Shown here in pieces: positions 1 through 7,405 of a DNA stretch of 10,236 nt. The stretch comes from CBDULX01 sp965368175 (GTDB lineage: Bacteria; Pseudomonadota; Gammaproteobacteria; SZUA-229). The notes below the pieces were generated by a model. That model was not told where the DNA came from. It worked only from the letters and a program-made list of their open reading frames with translations, and made no database searches. Made by a program: the position numbers and the translations under genes. Numbering within the stretch: position 1 is the stretch's first letter; each line of letters opens with the position of its first letter. The stretch spans positions 1 through 10,236 of the forward strand of contig CBDULX010000107.1 in the NCBI GenBank assembly GCA_965368175.1, in the 5' to 3' direction.

Positions 1-3000
1 TCAAGCTTTTGGGTAAGCGAGCGGAATGTCTGGCTGTTTTCATTAATCAGTTCGTGGGGAAAAATGAATACCGGATCAATACCAGGGGCGGCGCGTTTTA
101 ACTGGAAGTAATAATCAACCACCGACTGGCCCACAGTCTTTTCGCAGCCGAATGAGGACAAATCCACCAGCCCCACCACATTTCTGGATTCACCTTCAGG
201 AAAAGCAATAAGATCCACCACACGTCCTGCGTCACCGACCACAATATTTTCCCGGAAGTCGATGCGTTCCTCATCAATATTCAGCCGCAGTTCCTTAAGA
301 CTACGCTTGCTGGAATTTTCCAGGGTGAATTTCAGCAAACCATACAACAATGCATTGCTGGAGACTTTTTCTGCTGACTGTTCTATGTTTTTACTGTTTT
401 CCTGGCGATCATAAACCCGCCACAGGTAATTACTGATATTCGTCCTGCCGTGCTCAAGCTGATCGAAATTTCGGTGAAGATAGTGAAAGGCCTTTTTCTT
501 GGGCCGGCTCATAAGCACATTTAGCTCACCTTTTCGCCTGGTGGCATCATCACCCTGTTTAAAGGCACTCAGGTTATAGCGAGTGATATCCCAGAGATAG
601 AAAATATAATCACGCTCTTTTCCCTGCAGTGCGGCACCTGCCCCATCCAGTACATCCTCACCCCTGTTGAGCTTCCTTAGATACTTATCTTTAACGAATT
701 TTACATAGGGATCGTTTTTAAGCAGGAAATAACACAGCGCTACATCCGTTTCCATATTGATTTTTTTACCTGTGGCTCTTTCGATCTTTTTAACATTACT
801 CACCACATATTCAAAAAAGCGATCGACCATCTGGGTTTCAATTCCCTTAAATTTACCACTGGTGGCTTTTTTAGATGTCTTGTTCTTCACCTCACTGTAA
901 TCGACTACCACTGCCGAAGGGTGCTCAGGCAAATTCCATTGCATGACATTCAGTCCATTTTCATACACATATTTGTTGGAAAACTCAATAATATCGGCAG
1001 GACAGCGATAGTGCTCATCCAGCATCACCGATGCCTGTTTAATCGCTTTGACCAGGGCAAAAATATGGGAGCCGCCGCCTTTGAAACCACGGGCCTGAGT
1101 AGACCTTAGATGCTCATCCAGCTCATGATCCTTAAATAGATAATCATCGATGACAGAGTTTTTCTGCAGCACAGTCTGCTTTTCGTCACCGACTACCAGT
1201 ATTTTTTTGGCCCGGAACAACAGGGACATGGCATCATCCACTCGACATTGAGTGGCTTCATCAACAATAACAAGATCAAAGCTCTGCTCAACACAGGGCA
1301 GCAAAAAAGGCACTGTTTGCTTCCTGGCCAGCCATATTGGAAAGGTTTCAAACAGCTTTTGCCTCAATTCTTCGAAAACACTGCCACTCTCCCCAATGGA
1401 GTTAAACTGTTTCAGACTTTCGATAAGCGCCATGATACTGGTTATATTATTGGTTCCTGAGCTTCGCTTCGAAGCTGTTGCTGACTGAGCAATCTCTCGA
1501 AGGTTCTCAACCATCCGCTCTTTAACTACCCTGTCCTGCTGTATATATAATTCTTCAATCTTTTCAAGTTCACCCTGAATAGATGAGCCTTTACTGGGGT
1601 CCATATCAGCTTCTAATCCAGCCTGTCCATTGACACTGCTATACAAAGTCAGTGCACGACAGGGCGTCTCACCCAATCGAATACACTCATGCATATCCTT
1701 TAATAAATGCCACAGCCCATCGGACCAGGTCTCCGATTTTTTCAACAGCGAAATCTGATCCTGAATGATTCGCAGCAGCATTCTGGTACTTATCTGTAAC
1801 GGTGGTCTGAATGAAGTTCTAATTTTTCTGAGCAGTCGAGTAAAGGCATTACCAGACGTACTTACCTGCATTTGCATTACAGATTCGAGATAACGAATAA
1901 TTTCATGCCTTGGATATTCCTGGATCAGTTCATGAAAATCTTCCATTGTTCCAGGTTTTTGCACAAGAATCTGACTGAGAATTTTTTCATCCTCTTTTAG
2001 TATCTTGACTTCCGCATCCAGATTTTTACCGGGTATTTTAAAGAAGTTGTAACACTCCTCCATATTATCCTTAATGAGATTGAGGCGATTTAAAACAAAC
2101 GCATCCAGTATTTCACGTTGCTGTGTGTTCTTGCCTTTTATAATACCGAGAAATTCAAGTAAACTTTGCAGCTCTGCCTGGGTCTCATCTTTCTTGGGCA
2201 CACGATGTTCAAATGACACATCATCACCCATATAGCCGAGCATTTTCTTTGAAATTCTCTCTGTCAATTTTTCTATTTTTTCTTCAAGGCCTTTTAGTTT
2301 TTTCTCGAGGTTCTCCCCTTTTGCACCCAGGCCGGGGGGCAGCTCATGAACTTTGAATGTCTTTGTCAGTTTGTTTACCAGATCAGGCAGGGTTTGTATG
2401 CCCGTTTCCACCTCTTCCACGACCTTGAGTGCACTGAATAAAAGCTCGTTCCATTTACGCTCAGCCGGAGTACCCTTATCAGTTCCAACCAGATAATCCT
2501 GAAGTTTCTCAACCAGAGCCTCAATCGCGGCCTGCTGGTCACTGACAATCAGCACTCTTTGTTTCGTGTTGATACAGTGGATCAGCAAATTCATAATGGT
2601 ATGCGTTTTACCCGTACCCGGCGGCCCTTCTAATAAAACAAGATCATGATGATTAAGACTGTCTATGAGCCTTCTGGTACTTTGTGGCATTGCACCAGGC
2701 ACCCAGGTAACCGGCGCAAAAGCATTATCGTTTCGATTGTCAGCCCGTTGTTCCGGTGTCAGGAACTTACCTAGCAACGATTTGTAAAAACGCTTTGTTG
2801 CATGATGGGCAATGCTGTCTATTTGATCCATATCGAGCTCAAGCGCCTGGTCGATAGGATTCAGGTGCTTAGGAGCCCGGTAGAGAAAAACACTCTGTAA
2901 ATCACATTCGATGCCTTTGACACTCAGATCACCCAGGATGCCACCTTTGCCATTTTCATCCCTGTAACCCAGAAGGATTTCTCGAGTACGATCGAACACC

Positions 3001-4262
3001 GCCTCTTTGAGTGGCAGACTGCGTGTCAGGTGAATTCGATCGTTTATCCTGTCTACACTAATATCCTGGGCCAGCAAGGTTTTAAAGAACCTGTCGATTT
3101 GATCGACACCTGCAATCGTTTCTGTGAATTTTTCTACCAGATGAGCCAGTGCCAGATGATTGAGATAGATCAGGCCATCCTCAATTGATTCCAGATGAAC
3201 ACCTCGCCCGGATTCACGAATGCGTACCCTGGTGTAATAAAGCGGAAACCGAAAGGTTCTGACTGACCGGTTGAATGTAAACAGTGCGTCAACAATTTCA
3301 AAACCCATATAGAAATCACTGGAACGATCACTGATAAAACGATCACGAAATTCGCTGGATTCCTCAGTACTTAATTCAAAATAGAATTTGCCCGTCTTGA
3401 ACTCTTTTACTTCAGAAGCTTCCAGGGGAACAGGGAACTGGAGCAGAGCTGATTTGCTTTTGCTGCCTTTAACTTCCTGATTATCAGCCGTTTCTGACGC
3501 TGGTGCCAGTGACACTTTTGTATCACTGAAAATATTTTCGTAATCGACTCTGATATCTTTATCATTGAATCGCTCACCCAGTTTTGGGGTATATAAATTG
3601 GTAGCAACCTTTAATTTGTTTTTTCGGTTACTAATCTCTGGTTTGACTACTGGTTTTTTCTTTCCTTTTTTAGCATCATCATCCAGAATAACCCTCTGGG
3701 CAAGACTAGGGGTATATCTCTCAATCTGCTGCAGCACATCCTTACGCAGGGCAAGACCACTGGTAATGCTTTTACTGCCTTTAACAAAACTAAACTGAAA
3801 CAATTTATGATAGGAAATAATTTCCTGCAGCACATCATTCGGGTGTTGCAGCTTGTCACTATATAAAAGTTGATCAAGTGTATGCAGACTGCTCCGACCC
3901 ACAGTGATATAGCCTGATGAGCCTTCTCTTTCTTCGATGTCCTGAATTATCAGATTATCCAGATCAACATTCGATGATTTAAAATAGAAGTATTCCCGAT
4001 TTAAAAAATCAACTGCATGTTCGAATGGTTCCGGTGACTTCTTTGTCAATTCATCATTCAGGATCATCCTTACGCAGGCTCGAAACCGACCAAACACAAA
4101 GCGCGGGATAAATATTTTTTTACCTTCGGCAGTGTTCTCCAGCGAATAAATCTGAAAACCATGATCATTTTTAAATCGTCTTATACGAAAAACATTTCGA
4201 CGGTCACCTCGTTTTGTGAGCCCTATTTCCGCTGTCTTCTGTCTAAAAATTGAATTTGCCAC
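1..4262 (-). CDS. Large SF1 (Upf1/Dna2-like) helicase with degenerate RecB-like nuclease domain, 3' end outside window
   Basis: One frame is open from a GTG at 4262 to the window edge (1420 codons, no stop). An in-frame TAG lies four codons upstream of the GTG, and AGGA sits 7 nt before it; the first ATG is near codon 69. Helicase motifs appear in order: Q-motif-like MPQST before Walker A GPPGTGKT (546-553), Walker B VIVDEATQ (998-1005; the DEATQ form is typical of Upf1-like SF1), GDEKQT (1025-1030), HYRCP (about 1085), LQGKERD (1212-1218) and LNVLMSRPKK (about 1247-1256, the usual LNVALTRARR motif). A roughly 430-residue charged, partly coiled-coil insert separates Walker A from Walker B. 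Residues about 1340-1400 resemble a RecB-family nuclease: GRVVDLIA, then LVDLSS, then QSVVDYYFQL, but the catalytic DxK lysine is Ser. The N-terminal 500 residues are unrecognised. It probably translocates on and possibly remodels invading DNA downstream of the MotAB-like pair. The helicase assignment is firm; nuclease fold and role are inferred. Confidence 0.9.
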   Translation of the reverse strand, partial: MANSIFRQKTAEIGLTKRGDRRNVFRIRRFKNDHGFQIYSLENTAEGKKIFIPRFVFGRFRACVRMILNDELTKKSPEPFEHAVDFLNREYFYFKSSNVDLDNLIIQDIEEREGSSGYITVGRSSLHTLDQLLYSDKLQHPNDVLQEIISYHKLFQFSFVKGSKSITSGLALRKDVLQQIERYTPSLAQRVILDDDAKKGKKKPVVKPEISNRKNKLKVATNLYTPKLGERFNDKDIRVDYENIFSDTKVSLAPASETADNQEVKGSKSKSALLQFPVPLEASEVKEFKTGKFYFELSTEESSEFRDRFISDRSSDFYMGFEIVDALFTFNRSVRTFRFPLYYTRVRIRESGRGVHLESIEDGLIYLNHLALAHLVEKFTETIAGVDQIDRFFKTLLAQDISVDRINDRIHLTRSLPLKEAVFDRTREILLGYRDENGKGGILGDLSVKGIECDLQSVFLYRAPKHLNPIDQALELDMDQIDSIAHHATKRFYKSLLGKFLTPEQRADNRNDNAFAPVTWVPGAMPQSTRRLIDSLNHHDLVLLEGPPGTGKTHTIMNLLIHCINTKQRVLIVSDQQAAIEALVEKLQDYLVGTDKGTPAERKWNELLFSALKVVEEVETGIQTLPDLVNKLTKTFKVHELPPGLGAKGENLEKKLKGLEEKIEKLTERISKKMLGYMGDDVSFEHRVPKKDETQAELQSLLEFLGIIKGKNTQQREILDAFVLNRLNLIKDNMEECYNFFKIPGKNLDAEVKILKEDEKILSQILVQKPGTMEDFHELIQEYPRHEIIRYLESVMQMQVSTSGNAFTRLLRKIRTSFRPPLQISTRMLLRIIQDQISLLKKSETWSDGLWHLLKDMHECIRLGETPCRALTLYSSVNGQAGLEADMDPSKGSSIQGELEKIEELYIQQDRVVKERMVENLREIAQSATASKRSSGTNNITSIMALIESLKQFNSIGESGSVFEELRQKLFETFPIWLARKQTVPFLLPCVEQSFDLVIVDEATQCRVDDAMSLLFRAKKILVVGDEKQTVLQKNSVIDDYLFKDHELDEHLRSTQARGFKGGGSHIFALVKAIKQASVMLDEHYRCPADIIEFSNKYVYENGLNVMQWNLPEHPSAVVVDYSEVKNKTSKKATSGKFKGIETQMVDRFFEYVVSNVKKIERATGKKINMETDVALCYFLLKNDPYVKFVKDKYLRKLNRGEDVLDGAGAALQGKERDYIFYLWDITRYNLSAFKQGDDATRRKGELNVLMSRPKKKAFHYLHRNFDQLEHGRTNISNYLWRVYDRQENSKNIEQSAEKVSSNALLYGLLKFTLENSSKRSLKELRLNIDEERIDFRENIVVGDAGRVVDLIAFPEGESRNVVGLVDLSSFGCEKTVGQSVVDYYFQLKRAAPGIDPVFIFPHELINENSQTFRSLTQKL

Positions 4263-4281
4263 TTTTATATCCTAAAGCCTC

Positions 4282-4926
4282 CTATCTAATTAATAGAGAC
4301 ACTCTTCTGTTACGGGCTCTGGCATCTTCCAGTGCATTGCCCGTTTTACCTCTAACCACTACCACGGGCCTCGTGTGAGCATAACCTACTGCACGTAATC
4401 TTCGGGATGAAAAACCAAAAGATCGCAAATGCAGTATGACACTACTAGCGCGTTTACCACTTAAGCTCCAGTTGCTTTCAATTTCACCTTCATCAATTCT
4501 ATAAAATGGCACATCATCTGTATGCCCTTCGATATCTATTAAATACTCAGTTTTGATTATTTCTTTTAATAATGGATCCAGCGGCCCCAGGGCTTCACCC
4601 TTAATCACAGCACTACCCGGCGCGAATAAAACACCGGTGTCCAGATTAACTCGAACACCGTCTTTTGCCAGCTCCACAGATGCACCAGGTATACCCGGTG
4701 CCACTTCTATTATCTCCTTAAGCGAATCGGCCAATGCCACCAGAGTATTCTCTGTTCGACCAGTCATTACACTCTTGATTTTTTCGAAAGACCCTATGTC
4801 GATTTTGCTCATGGTCAGCATCATAACCAGGAACACACATAAAATGACCATTAAGTCGCCAAAACTTATATAGAAAGAGTCAAGCCCTCCATCATCAGCC
4901 TCTGCTGTCAACTGGTCGATCTTCAT
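4282..4926 (-). CDS. MotB/PomB/ZorB-like stator protein with OmpA-type peptidoglycan-binding domain
   Basis: This is a 214-residue inner-membrane protein with a short cytoplasmic N-terminus and one membrane segment (about 21-39, FGDLMVILCVFLVMMLTMS). Asp24 sits where MotB and PomB carry the ion-binding aspartate. A short plug-like and linker region follows. The C-terminal OmpA-like domain carries GHTDD (134-138), NWSLSGKRA (152-160), GYAHTRP (181-187) and RARNRRVSLLIR (203-214), the usual peptidoglycan-anchoring pattern. Flagellar MotB is usually around 300 residues, so the periplasmic linker here is compact, closer to ZorB. The start overlaps the MotA-like stop by 4 nt (ATGA), which implies translational coupling and a 5:2-type complex with that protein. 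No flagellar or chemotaxis genes are visible nearby, and the next gene is a helicase. This favours a Zorya-like defence role over motility. Confidence 0.94.
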   Translation of the reverse strand: MKIDQLTAEADDGGLDSFYISFGDLMVILCVFLVMMLTMSKIDIGSFEKIKSVMTGRTENTLVALADSLKEIIEVAPGIPGASVELAKDGVRVNLDTGVLFAPGSAVIKGEALGPLDPLLKEIIKTEYLIDIEGHTDDVPFYRIDEGEIESNWSLSGKRASSVILHLRSFGFSSRRLRAVGYAHTRPVVVVRGKTGNALEDARARNRRVSLLIR

Positions 4927-5735
4927 AGGTCCATGTCCAGTTTTTTATTCATTTTTACTGCATCAAACTGTCGTTCCTGGCGCCGAATAAGGACACCCAC
5001 TCGGTTCATCAGAAGCTTATGCGTTTCAACATAAATATTATTATTATGTTCCAGGCGACCAGCGAGCGGGGTAAATACCAGCGAACCCAGTACTGAACCA
5101 AATGCGGTAGTCATTAACGCCAAAGACATAGAGGGTCCTATTTTTGTAGGATCTTCCAGTGACTGAAGTACTTCGATAAGACCGATTACAGTACCCAGCA
5201 AACCAAGCGCAGGTGCAATCTTGGCCCCTTTATTTAACAGCGAGACAGCAACTTTTCTTACAAGGTATACCGAGGCAATTCGGTTGGCAACAAAGTCTTC
5301 AATCTCTTCATGGAACAGCTTCTCATTGATCATATAAATAATGTCGTTGAGTATTTCACCTGTAATTTCCTTACCATCTCGAAGAGCAACAATACTACTG
5401 CCCTTGATAATGGCTTCATCAAGCTCCTCCATAATCGCATTAATATGTTTGGTAGGGCTTGCAATAAATGAACGAAACACTATCAAAAAAGTGTGCAGAA
5501 AGGTTTCCAGATCGAACTGAAACAGTAGTACTCCCAGGGTTCCACCAACCACAAAGAAAAAACTACGAAAATCATTAAATAATATCGTATTTCCAGTACC
5601 AAACCCTAGCCCTGCGTCGATCCCGGTGGCTGATATCAACACTGCAGTCAGAAGCCCTACACTGAAAAGCAAAGTTATTGGGTCAAACCTTTTTTTTGTA
5701 CCCGCCAGATATTTTTTCTCTTTTAAACCTTTCAT
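4923..5735 (-). CDS. MotA/PomA/ZorA-like ion channel protein
   Basis: The 270-residue protein has four predicted membrane segments (about 18-38, 55-75, 170-192, 203-226). A cytoplasmic loop of roughly 90 residues lies between segments 2 and 3, as in MotA and PomA. The family signature is clear: APALGLLGTVIGL (174-186, with the conserved Pro175), EDPTKIGPSMSLALMTTAFG (194-213) and TPLAGRLEHN. The EDPTKIGP wording is closer to sodium-type PomA than to E. coli MotA, but ion choice cannot be settled from this. ZorA of described Zorya systems has a long cytoplasmic helical tail; here the chain ends about 45 residues after the last membrane segment, so the tail is absent. Its start lies 17 nt after the upstream gene's stop with only a weak purine-rich AGAGATATATAG leader, suggesting coupled translation. 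It should form the ion-conducting pentamer around the MotB-like dimer. Confidence 0.94.
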   Translation of the reverse strand: MKGLKEKKYLAGTKKRFDPITLLFSVGLLTAVLISATGIDAGLGFGTGNTILFNDFRSFFFVVGGTLGVLLFQFDLETFLHTFLIVFRSFIASPTKHINAIMEELDEAIIKGSSIVALRDGKEITGEILNDIIYMINEKLFHEEIEDFVANRIASVYLVRKVAVSLLNKGAKIAPALGLLGTVIGLIEVLQSLEDPTKIGPSMSLALMTTAFGSVLGSLVFTPLAGRLEHNNNIYVETHKLLMNRVGVLIRRQERQFDAVKMNKKLDMDL

Positions 5736-5752
5736 CTATATATCTCTAAACT

Positions 5753-6865
5753 TTAAAAATCATTATCGTCTTTTGACGACACATTAACCAACTGTATACG
5801 GGCAATATCATGTGCTATGAATTGCTCCTGAACCCACGAGGTAAACTCGTCTGACATTTTTGCACCCAGTAGTGAAAAACGAACTACGTAGCCATCGGCT
5901 ATCGATATAACCACCTTCATACCTCGCCTTAAGGACCTGATCGTCTCGGCTTCCTGCTCATTTAATGCCTTGATTTGAAATTCATTACGCATGGAATCAC
6001 GGGCTTTAAATGTATCACCTTCAACATACAATAATTCTGCTGTACGCCGCTCAAGACTGCCCAGTTCTTCGTTATCAAAAAAGAGGATACCAATAGGAAT
6101 ATTCTCCCCTTCATCGAAGGTAATGAGGCAACGCGACTGAAAATCAGGCACCCTGTCAAGCAAATGAGTAGGAATGTCGATAACATTACGATAACACTTC
6201 ACCTTTACCATTCTGCGTTTAAGATCAACATGCTCAACTCGACAGATTTTGGCATTATCGGGAAGCACTCGCTGAGAATCCAGCGCCTTGGATGCACGAC
6301 TCAATGATCTTTGTTCTCTGCTGAGCTGATATGTTAATGCACTGACCTGCTCACTAAGTTCAATATTGATGGCTTTTAGCCTGTCTATTTCTGCTTTCAG
6401 CCCCTTACTCTTAATCAGCTCAGGCTCTGGCAACCGACCCTGACTATTACGGTCTGTTGTTCTGGACTCATATTTGGATATTTCATCATAGAAGCTTTTA
6501 AGTATGTCACCTACCTTGTTTTTTTGTGGTAGCTCGAAGCGAATACAGGGAAAATATTCATTGATCTTAACCGGGGTGGATTCCAGATTATCCTTATTGG
6601 GCATCCTGGCATAGGCCGAAAAGGAGAAACTATCCAGACAGGACAGGATGTTTTCAAGATTGGGTACATATCCATGAGCATCGAGAACAGACCGAATAGT
6701 ACTGACCGGATTTGAAAATAATATCTTATCAACCGTTATGTAGAATATTTTTTCATCACTGTCATAGTCAACAGCTGAAAGATTTTTGTTAATAGTAGCT
6801 TTTGATAGATCTGCATCTCCTTTATCCGAGATTACTTTTAGCTTACCCTTGTCAAAAATAGCCAT
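5753..6865 (-). CDS. Unknown coiled-coil protein, first gene of the MotAB-helicase operon
   Basis: The 370-residue soluble protein has no signal peptide or membrane segment, and I do not recognise its family. Three parts can be seen. An N-terminal globular part (about 1-135) begins MAIFDKGKLKVISDKGDADL. A charged coiled coil (about 153-197, LKAEIDRLKAINIELSEQV onward) follows. The C-terminal part (about 203-370) is rich in beta strand and begins AKICRVEHVDLKRRMVKVKC. The ATG is preceded by GAGG at 7 nt spacing. It is the promoter-proximal gene, 17 nt before the MotA-like gene, so it is very likely a working part of the same system. It may stand in for ZorC or for the missing ZorA tail by linking the cytoplasmic face of the stator to the helicase, but that is inference from position and the coiled coil only. 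No PilZ RxxxR signature was found. Confidence 0.88.
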   Translation of the reverse strand: MAIFDKGKLKVISDKGDADLSKATINKNLSAVDYDSDEKIFYITVDKILFSNPVSTIRSVLDAHGYVPNLENILSCLDSFSFSAYARMPNKDNLESTPVKINEYFPCIRFELPQKNKVGDILKSFYDEISKYESRTTDRNSQGRLPEPELIKSKGLKAEIDRLKAINIELSEQVSALTYQLSREQRSLSRASKALDSQRVLPDNAKICRVEHVDLKRRMVKVKCYRNVIDIPTHLLDRVPDFQSRCLITFDEGENIPIGILFFDNEELGSLERRTAELLYVEGDTFKARDSMRNEFQIKALNEQEAETIRSLRRGMKVVISIADGYVVRFSLLGAKMSDEFTSWVQEQFIAHDIARIQLVNVSSKDDNDF

Positions 6866-7027
6866 TTCCCCGCCTCATTCTAAACCTCTATAAAAGGACC
6901 TGGCTTGCCCTCGATATTCGACCATTTCAATATGAACACGGTATCATGCCATTTGTCCTGCAGCTTGTCGATGCGGCGCTATTAGCCTGACTGGCTAAGA
7001 TTTACGTGATGAAATAGAGACGCCTGA

Positions 7028-7049
7028 AACCGTGATATTGATCACATTT
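7028..7049. promoter_or_regulatory. CRP (cAMP receptor protein)-like binding site
   Basis: The core GTGATATTGATCAC (7032-7045) is flanked by A/T as in CRP sites. By eye, 18 of 22 positions match the symmetric E. coli CRP consensus, with TGTGA degraded to CGTGA on one side and a perfect TCACA on the other. It lies about 170 bp upstream of the minus-strand operon start and is the only gene-regulator-like palindrome of this type in the spacer. If active it would tie the operon to cAMP-CRP; a matching promoter at the class I or II distance is not clear. Confidence 0.5.
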
Positions 7050-7077
7050 TAAGCGTTTACAGCATACTCACAATTAC

Positions 7078-7116
7078 CAGAGATACTGTTTTCGCCGCAA
7101 AAACGCGTATCTCCTG
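7078..7116. repeat. Inverted repeat (hairpin), left member of an overlapping pair
   Basis: AGATAC (7081-7086) pairs with GTATCT (7107-7112). Inside, GTTTT (7088-7092) pairs with AAAAC (7100-7104). Outside, CAG (7078-7080) pairs with CTG (7114-7116) past a bulged C. The apical loop is CGCCGCA. There is no T-run, so it is not a standard terminator. Confidence 0.55.
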
Positions 7117-7170
7117 TCAGGCTCTGGTCACTCAGGACATGCTTATCAGAGAATAAACCAGGCCTGACAG
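7114..7170. repeat. Perfect 9-bp inverted repeat closing a 57-nt structure
   Basis: CTGTCAGGC (7114-7122) is the exact reverse complement of GCCTGACAG (7162-7170). An inner pairing CTCTG (7122-7126) with CAGAG (7147-7151) is possible if the outer stem is 8 bp. The left arm shares CTG 7114-7116 with the neighbouring hairpin, so the two folds compete at that edge. Confidence 0.55.
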
Positions 7171-7352
7171 TAACTATATTAGGAATCACCAAAATAGGCT
7201 AAGGCTAAAGGCTTTGACCAAATATTGAAGGGGTATTATAGATTAAATTTGGAATAGATGGGCTGGCATTAGTAGAACTGTAAGATCAAAATCATGAATG
7301 ATCATAAACTCCCAGATAAATTGCAGTTAATGTCAATCACAGGCGGTCAGCT

Positions 7353-7390
7353 GTTGATCTGGTCAGTTCACACAAAACTGCCAGATCAAC
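7353..7390 (-). terminator. Strong stem-loop just downstream of the PhnD-like gene
   Basis: GTTGATCTGG (7353-7362) and CCAGATCAAC (7381-7390) are perfect complements. The stem continues with CAGTT (7364-7368) and AACTG (7376-7380) past one bulged T, giving 15 bp with a 7-nt loop. It begins 15 nt after the stop of the minus-strand gene, where a terminator or mRNA 3'-end protector is expected. No U-tract follows on the minus-strand transcript, so intrinsic termination is uncertain. Confidence 0.5.
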
Positions 7391-7405
7391 CATAACTACA
7401 ATCTC

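Larger units (their letters stand above)
6866..7405. other. 540-bp non-coding region upstream of the MotAB-helicase operon
   Basis: No convincing gene is present on either strand. The region contains a CRP-like palindrome, two overlapping inverted repeats around 7078-7170, a short GGCTAAGGCTAAAGGCT direct repeat near 7197-7214, and a strong hairpin at 7353-7390, each listed separately where useful. A clear sigma70 promoter for the minus-strand operon was not found; the best -10-like elements (TATAGA near 6883, TAAATC near 7001) lack good -35 partners. Confidence 0.6.

Noticed and set aside
921..1488. Short plus-strand open frames inside the helicase gene
   Set aside because: They are antisense shadows of a continuous 1420-codon coding frame with all helicase motifs.
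4282..5735. Flagellar motor stator genes (motA/motB) for swimming
   Set aside because: The proteins have the right folds, but they are coupled to an unknown protein and a large helicase with no motility gene in sight, so a flagellar role is less likely. It cannot be excluded.
4282..5735. TolQ/ExbB-ExbD type transport energiser
   Set aside because: The EDPTKIGP and MTTAFG wording and the OmpA-type domain of the partner are MotA/MotB features; ExbD and TolR lack that domain.
7031..7046. FNR site
   Set aside because: The palindrome centre and half-sites (GTGA-N6-TCAC) match CRP, not the FNR TTGAT-N4-ATCAA form.
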